Shown here one piece after another: positions 21,234-32,069 of a DNA stretch of 64,000 bases (positions within the stretch are counted from its first letter, which is position 1; each line of letters starts with the position of its first letter). The position numbers and the translations under genes are program-made. The notes beneath the pieces are model-generated. The model made no database searches, was not told where the DNA came from, and worked only from the letters and a program-made list of their open reading frames with translations. The stretch spans positions 1 to 64,000 of the forward strand of contig NW_020312013.1 in the NCBI RefSeq assembly GCF_003144115.1, written 5' to 3'. Origin of the DNA: Tilletiopsis washingtonensis (taxonomy: Eukaryota > Basidiomycota > Exobasidiomycetes > Entylomatales).

Positions 21234-24200
21234 ATGTCCTCGCCTCGCCTCTCACCCGCCAGCGCCGCCGCGCCTGCGCCCGGCGGCAGCGCCTCGGCGC
21301 CCTCCACCACCTACGCCCGCGCACTCCTCGAGGCGCTGCTGCTCCGCACGCCGTCGCGCCGGCCCAGCGCGGCCGCCATCGCAACTGCGGCCACTGCGGC
21401 TGCCGCTGCGGCGCCGTACCGCCCGCAGAAGCCCAGCTCGCTTGCCAGCAGCAGCTCCGTGCGCGACGGCGACGCCGGCAGCAGTGATGTCGAGTCGCCT
21501 GCACTCGGCGCCGTGGATGCGCGCGCCGACGGCAGCAGCAGCGACGGCATCTCGACGTCGCCGCCAGCCGCACCTCTCCCACCAGCACAGCGCATCGCGC
21601 AGCTCGTGGCCGCGCTCGACGACGATGCGCTCGACGACGAGGAGCGCATCGAGCGCGTGCGTGAGCTGCTCGGTGAAGCACTCGCCGACGCCGAGGGCGC
21701 ACGTCCGGTAAGTGGCCTGCTGCATTGCGCACCGCACATCGCTCACGCGCGGCTTGCCGCAGCCCGCGTCGCGCCTTGACGGCCTCGTGCTCGAGCTGCT
21801 GCACCGGCACCGCGAGGACGTGTCGCCGACGGGTGCCACCTTTGCGCCGGCTCTCTCGCCGCCGCAGACTCAGGGCGCGCTTGGGTCGCCGCACCGGCGC
21901 CCAGCGAGCGTGCGCTCCTCATCAAGCTCGGCGGCGCCGTTGCATCCGCACGTCGCGCGGCCGTGGGGCGCTGCGCCGCGCACGCCCACCGGCGCCGTCC
22001 CTGGCAGCGCCAATGGCAGTCCGCTGCCCAGTCCCGCGCTGACCGGCGGCTGGGACGCGGCACTCGGTAGCGACGCGCTCAGCCCACGCACTGGCGGGCT
22101 CGGCAGCAATGGCGACGGTGCCTGGCCGACGCTGCCAGCCAGTCCGGCACCCGCCGCGCTCGCCGCACCACATCCGTACGGCGCCATCGGCAGCGGCAGC
22201 CCGCGCGCCAGCAACGCGCGTACGGCGCCATGGGCACGTGCGGCCTGGGCCGGTGCGCGGCAGGCCGAGTCGCCATGGAACAGCAACGGCGCCGCCAACG
22301 GCACCAGCAGCAGTGCGCTCTCGACGAGCCCGAGCTTCGGCAATGGCGGCAGTGCCAACGGCGGCAATGCCTTTGCGTCCTCCGGCCTCGCCGCTGCGCT
22401 GGCCGCCAGCAGCGGCGCCTCATCACGCCCTGCCTCGCCCAGTCCGCTTGGCAGCCCGCGCCTCAACGTCTCTGCGATCGAGTTCCGGCCGCGCGGTGCG
22501 CCCTCATCCGCGTCTGCGGGCGCGCGCGAGAGCTGGCTCAGCGCCTCGTCCTCGGCTGGCGGCAACAACGGCACGACTGCGCCGCTCAGCATGCGCCGCC
22601 TCAGCTCTAATCTTGGCGGCGCCGGCAGCGTCGGCAGTGGTCTTGCGCGCAGTGCCAGCGGCCTCGGCACCGACGACTCGTCTGGCTCGGCTTCATCGCC
22701 GTCCGACGACTCTGAGCCCGACCAGGACGAGTTCTCGCCGTTTGGTGCGCCAGCGTCTGCACGACGACGCGCTGGAGGGCACTCGGCTCTGCGCGGCGGC
22801 GGCGACTGGCCTGGCTCTGCCACGTCGGCCAGCTCGGCGAGCGGCAGCATGTCGGCGCGCGACTCGAGTCCTCTGGCGCAGGCCATGGCGAGCCACGCGG
22901 CTGAAGAGGAGCTGGGCATGACGCCGTTCGACGTGCTCTACTCCATCGTCAACGCTTCGTCGTCGTCTGCCGCACCTGCCTCACTCGGCTCCGAGTCGTC
23001 GTCGACTGGCTCGAACACACAGCCGGCGTGGACGGCGGAGCAGATCGAGGACGCGCTGGCCGCCAACGGCTGGGACGTCGACGCGACGTTGAGCGCCATC
23101 TTTGAGTCCGGCGGCGCGCCGCCAGGGCCTCGCGGCCCACCGTCCGGGCCGCGCTCCGGCAGCAGTAGTGTGGCATCGCCGGTGCTCAGCCATGCCTCGC
23201 CAGCGGGCGCCGGCGCGCCGCGTTTTCCTCGCGGCGCAGGTGCCAGCGGCGTCAGCGTCATGCCGCGCGAGGCTTTTGCGAGCCACCGCCTCGCCGCTGC
23301 CTCTTCGCCACGATTCGCTGCCGCAGCGCCGCGAAGCCCACACATGGCTGCGGCTGGCGCAGCGAGCGGCAGTGTTGGTGCCGTCCCAGCGCTTGCGTCT
23401 CCGTCGCCGGCAGACCAGTTGTCGCACGCAGGCAGCGGCAGTGGGCCCGGCCGCGTGTGCCGGTACTTCCTCGCAGGCGAGTGTCGCCGCGCCGACTGCC
23501 GCTTCTCGCACGACCTCGGCCGCGCCCTCTGTCGCTTCTGGCTGCGCGGACAGGTGAGTCGCCGCCGCACGTATCTGCGCTAGAGCTCGTTCGCTGACAC
23601 GCATCTGCAGTGCCTCAACTCACCCTGCAGCTTTCTGCACGACTCGGACGTCGTGCAGGCACTGGCCTCCGGCATTGCAGGCGGCGGTCCCGGCGCGAGC
23701 AGCGGCATGCCGGTCGGTGCCGGGCCCGACACACCGCCGCTGCCACCGAGCGAGGACTTTCCGGAGCTGCAGCCCCTCCCGCCAGCAGGCCCCAAGGGGC
23801 GCAATGGCAAGGTGATCCCAGGCGCGCCGACAGGGCCTGCTGCGCCATCGGCGGGCGCAGACTCGAGCCGCACGCGCTGGGCCACAGCGCTGGCACGCGG
23901 CGGCAAGGGCTCGCCGCACTCGCCCATGGCCCTCGTCGCTTCTGGCGAGGCCGCCGTCACGCTCGGCGGCTCGCGCAGCTCCGCCGCCCGTGCCCCACCC
24001 AGCGGCCCGCGAGGCGCTGCAACCGCGGCGAGTGCGCCAGCTCGCAGCACTCGCATCGTCTTGCGCGCTCCGGCGCTGCTGCCTACCCTCGCAACGGGCC
24101 GCGCGGCCGCTGCAGCGTACAGCGCCACGCGAGGCACAGCTGCGGCGCTGAGCGAGCAGCGCAACAAGTGTCGTGAGTATGTGTTGTACTCGAGGTCGCT

Positions 24201-24840
24201 GCACCGTGCTGATATCCCTTGCAGTCGCTCGTGCCGCCGAGGCGTGGAAAGCCGGCGACGGCGCGGCAGCGCGGCAATGGTCTGCGGAGGGCCAAGCACT
24301 CAACGCACGCGTGGCCGAGGAGCAGCGCCTCGCTGTTGGCGTGCTTCTGTCAGATCGGCATGCGGCGCTGCGCGAGCGTCTCATCGCCGAGACTGCCGGA
24401 GCCGCGCAGCCCTCAGACGAAGGCGGCGCACGCGCGCTGCGAGGCCAGGCGGCCGGCGCCGGGCTGGGCCTCTGCCTCGGCGTCGCGCCGCGCGGCGTGG
24501 CGCCGCAGCAGACGACGGAGGAGCGCACCGAGTTCCTGCTCGACCTGCACGCGCTGCACGCCGCCGAGGCGACGGCGGCCGTCGAGCGCTTCCTGCTCGG
24601 CCTCGAGGCGGAGCGGCGGCGCGGCATTGCGTACCTGGCCGTCGGCAGCGGGCGGCACACGAGCACCGACACGGACCGCCGGCGCGTCGGGCTGAGCCAG
24701 GCGGTGCGGGCGTGGCTCGCCGGCTGGTCATATGTGAGTCGTGCTGGGCCGTGGATTGAGGCGCACAGCTGACCCACTGCGCGCAGCCATACGTCGAGCA
24801 CGACGGCGTGCTGGCCGTCGACCCGCTGACGCACGCATAG
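21234..24840 (+). CDS. CUE-like, CCCH zinc-finger and Smr domain protein
   Basis: The product has 1129 residues from five exons: 21234-21707, 21763-23553, 23611-24172, 24225-24733 and 24787-24840. In order: a long Ser/Ala/Gly-rich region; a CUE/UBA-like helical segment at about 544-608 (MTPFDVLYSIV, then IEDALAANGWDVDATLSAIF); two CCCH fingers of spacing C-x7-C-x4-C-x3-H at about 724-765, the second split by intron 2 and restored only after splicing; a DUF1771-like helical hairpin near 943-990; and an Smr domain to about 1110 (LDLHALHAAEA and LAVGSGRHT in place of the usual LDLHG and GxGxHS). Smr domains are nucleases or RNA-binding modules in ribosome-rescue factors such as Cue2/N4BP2. A role in mRNA surveillance is inferred. 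Confidence 0.85.
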
Positions 24841-25330
24841 TCGCTGGTATAGCGAGGGAGAAAGGGCAATGAGATCATAAATCGAAGCACCCTGGTTGCA
24901 CTGCGGCCACGTGGCGGTCGCAGAGTCGATCCTCGAGTGCAGTCTGACGCTGAGAGAGTTGGCTGGAGGAGCGGAGGGCCGTGGAGGCGCAATAGACTTG
25001 TCTGGTGCTTGTCGAGCAGCCAGACCTGCGTAGCTGTCACCCTCGACCAGCTGCCGCCGTACAGCGTCGCAGCATCGCACGGCCGACAGCACCGCCTTGC
25101 TCTGGGTGCTTGCCGGCCGCGGCCTGACACGACAGGACCCTTGGCGGCGCGACGATGAGCCGGCACGCGTGGGAACGCGCCTTCCCCACGCGGGCGGTGC
25201 GCCGAGCCCCGCCGCTTCGCCGCTCCGGCTCGGAGGAGCGCTAATTTTGTGCGGCCCGCAGGTCGCCCGACGTCTGCCAGCGCACATGCCGCCTGCTCCT
25301 CCACCACCACACCCGCTGCCACTCGTCGCC
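24841..25330. other. Intergenic region, 490 bp
   Basis: It holds the 3' end of the CCCH/Smr gene and the promoter of the dehydroquinase gene. CCACCACCAC at 25301-25310 lies 20 bp before the start codon at 25331. I see no tRNA or other gene. Confidence 0.5.
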
Positions 25331-26062
25331 ATGTCTGCCCCCAAGTACGCCGGCGCGCGCTCCATCCTGCTCATCAACGGGCCCAACCTCAACCTGCTCG
25401 GCACGCGCGGTGCGTGCGGCGCTGCCGCTGCACCCTCCACCTGCTGCTGCACGCCTCGCTGACACGCCGGCGCAGAGCCGGAGAAGTACGGCAGCGATAC
25501 GCTCGAGACCATCGAGGGCCGCGCACGCGCGCAGTGCGAGAGCATGGGCATCAAGTTCGACGCCTTCCAGTCGAACCACGAGGGCGCGCTGCTCGACCGC
25601 ATCCACGCCGCGCGCCTCGATGGCACCGAGGCCGGTGCGTGGGCGGCCACATGCGGCTGTGCCGGCGGCCATGCTGACCCGCCTGCGCAGTCATCATCAA
25701 CGCCGGCGCATACACACACACGTCCGTCGCCCTGCGCGACGCGCTGCTCAGCATCGAGTGCCCCTTCATCGAGCTGCACGTGCGTCGCTGAGCAGCGCTT
25801 GCAAGCGGACGCGCGCTCACAGCTCTGCCGCAGATCTCCAACACACACGCGCGCGAGGAGTTCCGGCACAAGAGCTACCTGTGCGACAAGGCCAGCGCCG
25901 TCATCCTCGGCTTTGGCACGTAGTGCGTCTGCGCGCCTGCGGCTCTGCACGCACAGCGCTGACTGACGCGCCCCGCACAGCGGCTACACGGCGGCCATCG
26001 ACCACTGCGCGCGCAACCTGCGCAAGGGCGGGCTGGAGAAGATGGGCGCAAAGCCGACGTAA
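25331..26062 (+). CDS. 3-dehydroquinate dehydratase, type II
   Basis: The product has 165 residues from five exons: 25331-25409, 25476-25634, 25691-25779, 25834-25922 and 25981-26062. The reaction is 3-dehydroquinate to 3-dehydroshikimate plus water. The full type II signature is present: [18 protein letters not shown] near the N-terminus (N19, R26 and the catalytic Y31), the [12 protein letters not shown] strand, and [11 protein letters not shown] with catalytic H114, then GFGTYGYTAA. In fungi the shikimate pathway normally uses a type I domain inside the five-function AROM protein, and stand-alone type II enzymes usually serve quinate breakdown (QutE/Qa-2). No other quinate gene is in this window. 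An in-frame upstream ATG at 25286 would add a Pro-rich leader and seems less likely. Confidence 0.94.
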
Positions 26063-26286
26063 GGCGAACACGGAGGGGCACAAAGGCGCTGGCGCATGAG
26101 GTCCAGCATCGAGAGGGATGCGCACGGGCAAGTCTGTCACAGTCTGCGACTCAGGATGGGCACGACGGACAGCGATGGAGATGCATGCAATGACTACGGA
26201 GCTCCATCTAGGCAGCGTGGAGCCTAGCAGGGTTGGTGTAGCAGGACAAGCGACGCATCGGCCGTGCAAGCTGGGGCCAGCTGCAC

Positions 26287-28549
26287 TCAGGGCGCGACTG
26301 CAGCGCTGTCGGTCGCAGGGGTCGGTACCTCGTCGCGCAGCTGGAGCACCGCAACGCCCTCGACGTGGTATGTCATCGGGAAGAGCTGTGTGTAAGGAGA
26401 GCTGTCAGAGCCTGCGCTGCCAGGCACCCGTCTTTCGCGACAACTCACGTCGGCACCGCACGCGCTCACAACCTCGTACCGCGGCTCGCCGCGCAAGATC
26501 TGGCCAATGTCGCGCGCCTGCGTGTGCACGTTGCACGAGACGTACACGACGAGGCGCGGGCGCAGGCGCAGCAGCTGCGTCAGAAAGACGTCGTCGCAGC
26601 CGCGCCGCGGCGGGTCGATGATGAGCGTCGTGCGCTCGGCGGGGAACTTGATTTTCTGCGGCGGGCGCGAATCAGCCGCTGTCTCCTCTCGCATCTGGCA
26701 GGGCACGCACTGCGAAGATGGCCTCGGCCGAGCCAGCGAGAAACTCGCAGTTCGTGATCGAGTTGAGCGTGGCGTTGCGCGTGGCGCAGGCGATGCTCTC
26801 GGCGCTGAGCTCGACGCCTGCGACGCGCGAGAAGAGGTGCGCGAGCGAGAGGGCAAAGAAGCCGCTGCCGCAGTACGTGTCGACGAGAAACCGGCTCTCC
26901 TGCGACTCTGAGGAGAATGCCGGCAGCGCTCGCAATGCGGCCTCGACGTAGCTCAGTAGCGAGGGCAGAATGGAGCGGTTGTTCTGGAAGAATGCGCCTG
27001 AGCCCGGACGTCAGCTCATGTGTTTCTAGCACGCGCAGACGGCTCTCACCTGCGGGCGACTCGAACATGATCTTGCCGACGCGCTCCCGCACCACTGCTT
27101 TATGATCCGTGATGACCTCCGAGAGCTCCTCGCGCGGAGCAGCTGGCGCAGGGGCCTCGTCCAGCACCACCTCTGTCGCTGCTGCGCCATCGGCTGCCGG
27201 GTTCTTGACAAAGGAGTCGCGCAGCAGCAATGTGGCTCCGTTCTTGTACGACGCAATCCGGCTGGGAGAGGCCTGGTGAGCTTCGGTGGCACGAGAGAGG
27301 GACTTGCATTCTGCACTCACTCGCGCACACCCTGCCGGATGCGTGGCAGCGCCTCGTTGATCGTCGGCGTCGCGATGATGCATTCCTGGACGCATGCTGT
27401 TAGATGGCGAGCAGTCGGCGGCAGGTGCTGCACACACCTCAATGTCGAGGATGCCGTTGCCCTTGACCTGGTCGAAGCCGATCGGCAGCGCACGCGCAAT
27501 CTGCTCGACCTCGCCGGCCGACGGCATGCCGCCCTTTGGCGCGCGCCCGCCCTTGCCGCGCCGCAGCTCGCGCGGCAGGTCAAAGTGCGGCGTGAGCTTG
27601 GTGCGGTAGCGCAGCTGCTGCGGCGACGGCAGCGTCGCGCCGATGCGCGGCAGCAGCTCGGCGGGAAGACCTGCGCCCAAACGGTGTAAGAGAGGCACGG
27701 GTGCATGGCTCGAGCGAGACGCACCGGAATAGTTGGCGAAGGCGCGCTCGACGACGAGCTGCTTGTGCGCCAGTTGCTCGTCATATGAGAGCATCTGCAG
27801 AAGCGTCAGCACCGCACGCGGCACGCAAGCACCGCACGCTGCCGCACCTGGTACTGGCAGCCGCCGCACTGGCCAAAGTAAGGACACGGCGCAGGCAGGC
27901 GCTTCTCCGACGGCTCGAGCACCTCCAGCAGGTCCGCCTTGGACCACATGCCTGCATCATACGCGGCTCATCAGCGAGGAGTTCGGCCTGGCTCGCGCCG
28001 GCACTCACGCTCGTTGCTCCACCAGCGCACGCGCACCAGCTCGCCGGGCAGCACGTGCGGCACGACGATGGCCCAGTCGCCGCTCGGCGCCTTTGCCAGG
28101 CCGTCGCCTGCAGCACACGCCGGTCAGCGCGGCTTCGTCATTCCGCCCTAGCTTCACGCACCTCCGCTGCCGAGTGTCTCGATGCGCACGTCGCACACCT
28201 CGCCCGAGGCACGCAGCTCCCAGTCGCGGCCCTCGGCCTCGAGGCGCGCCACGACGTCGGCGCCCAGCAGGCGGCGCACGTCGTGCTCGACGGGCGGCAC
28301 GCCGAACTTGGCCATCTGTGCGGCACGGCCGCGCTTGCGCGCCGCCAGCGCCTTGGTCGGCTCAGTGCGCGGCGCCGCCGCAGCGGACGGAGCAGCAGAA
28401 GTCGCAGCAGCCGAGCCAGAAGGAGCATCAGCCTCGTCGCGGCGCGCACGCTTGTGCACCGGCGAGCTGGAGCCGGAGCGGGCCTGGGCAGCGCCGGCAG
28501 CAGAGGTGGAGGCGGCCGCGGCCGCAGACGGCACAGGCGAGGCGCTCAT
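26287..28549 (-). CDS. TRM2: tRNA (uracil-5-)-methyltransferase, TRM2 homologue
   Basis: The product has 587 residues from ten exons: 28549-28162, 28107-28009, 27951-27848, 27794-27725, 27670-27438, 27385-27321, 27261-27050, 26997-26711, 26655-26449 and 26385-26287. It makes m5U54 in tRNA using SAM. Residues 1-75 are a basic, Ala/Ser-rich tail. A TRAM-like part follows, then an iron-sulphur type motif [10 protein letters not shown] (C185, C191, C194). The class I methyltransferase core has [21 protein letters not shown] for SAM binding, [10 protein letters not shown], and the catalytic Cys (about C527) in [12 protein letters not shown]. It ends with [10 protein letters not shown]. The iron-sulphur cysteines resemble bacterial RlmD/RumA; yeast Trm2 should be compared. 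Convergent with the dehydroquinase gene. Confidence 0.93.
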
Positions 28550-28865
28550 GGCGACAGCGCGGCGGCAGAGGGAAGGCAGACTGCGTGCGGCAAGACGCGG
28601 GAGCAGGAGCATGCACTGGCGCCTCGAGAGGAGAGGCTGTCGCACAGCGTTGGAGGGAGATACGGGTGAGAAGCACGCCCGACAGCGCTGCCGGTCCACT
28701 TCTTCTCGCGCGCCGCGGCGCCATCGAGCCACGCCGCCCACATTTCGTGCTTAGTCAGCCGCACGCTGCCCTGCCCACTGCTTCTGGCCCTGCCTCTCTC
28801 CCGCCGGCTGGCATGCGAGGTGCAAGTGCGTGACATTTCTATGCTGTGGCCATGCGATGCCCTGT
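28550..28865. other. Intergenic region, 316 bp
   Basis: It contains the TRM2 upstream region (minus strand) and the 3' end of the lipocalin-like gene. An open frame extends the TRM2 N-terminus to 28741, but the added residues are Arg-rich and look like leader sequence. I see nothing else. Confidence 0.45.
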
Positions 28866-29939
28866 TCACCTTGCTTGCTGCGTGATCCCTTGTTGCGAGG
28901 TCTCAGTCGGCACCGGCCGCAGCTGTGCCACGAGCGCCTCGAGGCAGCGCCACTCGTCCGTGCACTCTTGGCGCCTCGGCTCTATTGACAGACTGCTCGT
29001 CACAGCTAATCTGACCACCTGACGCACGTCTGCGAGCTGCTGTGCTGACAGCGGACGTCGCGCATAGATGTCGATGCCGACGGGCGTGACGCTCGTGGCC
29101 TCGAAGTACGTCTGCGCGGCGTCAGCGGGGGTCGACGGCCGTCAGGAGGCACACGCACAAGCAGCCAGTCCGGCTCATCGGTGCACCCTTGCGGCACGAG
29201 TTCGCCAGTCGTGGCGTCGCGCTGCGGTATCCGGCCCCAGCCCAGCACCTGCCAGCGGGCGCTCAGCGGCCGCATCCACCCGCGCCCGCGCCATGCGAAC
29301 GCCAGGTCTGCGAGAGTTGGACATGAGTTGTTGCTACGAAGCCGAGTCATCTTTTCTGCATCACTCACTTCCACCGGGCTGGCCGCCACGCTTTGTGTCC
29401 CACATGTTCTGGCCGCGCAGCGTTGCTGGCGTGAATGACCAGTGGCCCTGCCGCCGTGGCTTAGAGGTGATCTCGTCGAGGAAGAGCGGGGATGGCGCGC
29501 AGATCACGGCAGTGAGCAGCACCGCAGGCAGTAGCGCCACGAGTGCGATGTCCAGAGATCGGAGCAGTGCGAGTGCGAGCAGCCAAGCCGGCACGGCCGC
29601 ACGAGTGCGCCGGAAGCCCAGCATGGCCGGTGCAACGCAGAGTGGGCCGTGCGGCGTTGAGAGCAGCATCGCCAATGAAGCCAGGACCGCGACGAGGCGT
29701 ACGGCTGCGCTATCTGCAGGCGGTATCGGCCATGCATAGTACGCCATCACGCTGCGCCTTGCATCCCACAGCGGCAGCGTCGAGGCGCAGATGTGCCACG
29801 AGCCGAGCAGCGCCTCGAGCGGCAGCGGTGCGTCTGTGCCGGCGGCCAGTGTCTGCGACGGGCGTGGCTTGAGATAGTGCGTGCTGGACGTCTCGCCGAT
29901 GCGCGACGCCGAGCCGGGCAGCCGTGGAGCACGGATCAT
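28866..29939 (-). CDS. Lipocalin/calycin-like protein with a hydrophobic insert
   Basis: The product has 321 residues from three exons: 29939-29369, 29307-29159 and 29111-28866. The barrel signature is LLGSWHICASTLPLW (residues of about 43-57), and the splice joins give AWRGRGWMRPLSARWQVLGW and DWLLTYFEATSVTPVGIDIY. These three pieces match, in order, a fungal lipocalin-like family I know only as uncharacterised. Between the first strand and LFLDEITSKPRR lies an in-frame segment of about 70 residues that is strongly hydrophobic in two runs (for example LVAVLASLAML and WLLALALL). It is either two membrane helices or a retained long intron. The start at 29939 is the only reasonable upstream ATG. 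The function is not known. Divergent from the aldo/keto reductase gene. Confidence 0.72.
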
Positions 29940-30389
29940 CGCGCGCTCGGCCACGGCTGACGCCTCGCGTGAAGGAGCGCTGGCCGTGGCGTGGCGTGGC
30001 GCGGGCTGCGCTGTGCGCTCGACGCTGCAGCGCGACCGCCTGCGGCCGCCTCGGGTGCCTGTGCTGCGCGATGCAGCGAGTGTGTTGCGTGTGCGGTTGC
30101 GCACTCTTGGCGGGTGATGGCGGTGAGGAGGTTGCGACGTCGCGCGGCGTCGGCTGTCCGTGCCAAGCGCACTGTGCGCCTTAACGCCGGGACGCGGACC
30201 CGAGCTTGCCTCCCGCGGAAGTTGCGCCGAGGCTGCTGAGTCAGCACCCCGAAGCGGGTCCTCCACTCCCGCCTGTGCCTTCTTGCACGCGCTTCCGCAC
30301 TCGCTCCGTCCCGCCTCCATCATCGCCGAGCCTGCGTCGCGGCGTCCTGTCCACTCGGCCGCACCTCGCTCCTACCACAGCACGCAGCC
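29940..30389. promoter_or_regulatory. Divergent intergenic region, lipocalin-like / aldo-keto reductase
   Basis: This is 450 bp between two divergent starts and should hold both promoters. It has a pyrimidine-rich stretch (30260-30390) before the plus-strand gene. I see no other gene. Confidence 0.5.
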
Positions 30390-31898
30390 ATGGCGCCCTT
30401 TCCCTCGCGCTCGCCGTCGCCCGACACACTCGGCGCGCTGCCGGACCTGGACGAGCTCGCGCCGGCCAAGCCGCAGGGTGGCAGTGCGTGGCCCTGGCCG
30501 CCGGCGCTGGCCAACGGCGACGCGGCGCACGGCGTCAATGGCAGCAGCGGTAGCAATGGCCATTCGCCTGCCACAGCACTGCCGCCCTTCCGCGCCGGCT
30601 GCCCGCCGCTCATTGCCGGCGGCGGCGTGTTTGGCGCCGGCAAGTACGCCGCCGACAGCTGGATCTTCGGGCGCGAGCCGTTCGACGGTGAGTGGCGGCG
30701 TGGCGGCGCAGCGTGCGCAGAGGGCAGAGCGGCTTGTTGCGTGTGAAGCCGAAGAGCGGTACTGCACGGGCATGCGCCAGGTCATGACGGCGAACGGCGT
30801 GCCGCACACACACACGCCAGCGCCAGCGGCGGCCGCATGCACCATCTAGCTGATTCGGTGAGCTGCGGCTGACACGCTCGCGCAGTGATCCGCCTCGCCT
30901 TTGCCTACGGCATCCGCTGCCTCGACACTTCGGCCTACTACTACCCGTCCGAGGTGATCCTGGGGCGTATCCTGCGCGTGCTGGCGCCCGAGTTCCCGCG
31001 CGCCAGCTACTACCTCAGCTCCAAGTGCGGGCGTTTCGGGCCCGAGCCCGCCGACTTCGACTACCGCCCGCAGCGCATCCGCGAGTGCGTCGCCACGAGC
31101 CTGCGCCGCCTCGGCACCGACTACCTCGACGTGGTGCTGCTGCACGACGTCGAGTTCGTCGTCGATCCCGTGGGCGCCTCGAATGACGCCGGCTTTGGAG
31201 CGCGCGATGCGCTCTCCTCGGACGCGGTGCGCGCCAGCCTCGGCCTGGCGCCGTCGGACTGGGGCGTGTCGCACGGCAAGGGCGACGACGCGTGCATTGC
31301 GGCACTCGCCGAGCTTTTCGCGCTCAAGGATGCGGGCGTGGTGCGCAACGTCGGCATCTCGGGCTACCCGCTGCCCGTGCTGCTGCGCATCTCGCGCCTC
31401 GCCTTTGCGCGCCTCGGGCGCCCGCTCGACGCGCTGCTCTCCTACTCCAACCACGTGCTGCACTGCGACCTGCTGCCGGCGTACGTGCCGCTCTTCGCTG
31501 CGCCGCCGCCGGCCGAGCTGGCGCTCAAGGGCGAGTGGACGGCGCCGTTTGTCATGAACGGCGGGCCCTTCTCCATGGGCCTGCTCACGTCGGCCAGGCC
31601 GGCGTGGCACCCGGCGTCTCCGGCACTGCAGAGTGCGTGCAACGAGGCGAGCACGGCACTCGAGGCGCGCGGCAAGGCGATGGCCGCCACGGCGCTGCGC
31701 TACGGCATCAAGACGCCGCCGGCCGGCGAGCGCATGCCGACGATGGTCGGCATGGCGAGCGTGCAGCACGTCCACGCCGCCGTGCAGGCGTGGCGCTCGC
31801 TGCAGGAGCGCCACGACGAGCTGGAGCGGGACGAGCAGGCGGTGCTGCAAGTCATGCGCGAGCGCCAAGTGATGGACCTGTGCTGGAGCAGTCCGTAG
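30390..31898 (+). CDS. Aldo/keto reductase, ARA2-like D-arabinose 1-dehydrogenase
   Basis: The product has 436 residues from two exons, 30390-30687 and 30886-31898. Family members oxidise D-arabinose (or L-galactose) to the lactone with NAD(P)+, a step towards erythroascorbate. The AKR catalytic tetrad is visible: D113 and Tyr in LDTSAYYYPSE, Lys in SKCGRFGPE (about 145) and His in VVLLHDVEF (about 185). The N-terminal 65 residues are a low-complexity extension before LPPFRAGCPPLIAGGGVFG. The 198-nt intron contains a short CA repeat. I looked for a small exon inside it, but none keeps the frame, so the two-exon model stands. The ARA2 assignment rests on overall pattern; other AKR substrates are possible. 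Confidence 0.88.
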
Positions 31899-32069
31899 AT
31901 GGGCCTCTGCCCGCCTTCTCCTCCGTGTTGCTATTCGCACCTGTATTTCCCGCACCGGCGACACCTTCGCAAATCTAGACCTCTGGGCGCACCGTACTCA
32001 TAATCCCGCATCGTGTCTCATCGGCAGGCTCTCAGACAAGCAGGTGGTGACATTGTGCATTGCGTCTGA

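Noticed and set aside
24841-25330. tRNA or small RNA gene in the gaps
   Set aside because: I looked by eye for B-box-like GGTTCGANNCC patterns on both strands of the larger gaps and found nothing convincing. A covariance-model scan would be needed to exclude them.
30688-30885. A possible small extra exon in the aldo/keto reductase gene
   Set aside because: Every AG/GT pair I tried meets a stop or breaks the frame, while direct joining of the two outer exons keeps the frame and the conserved IRLAFAYGIRCLDTS block.
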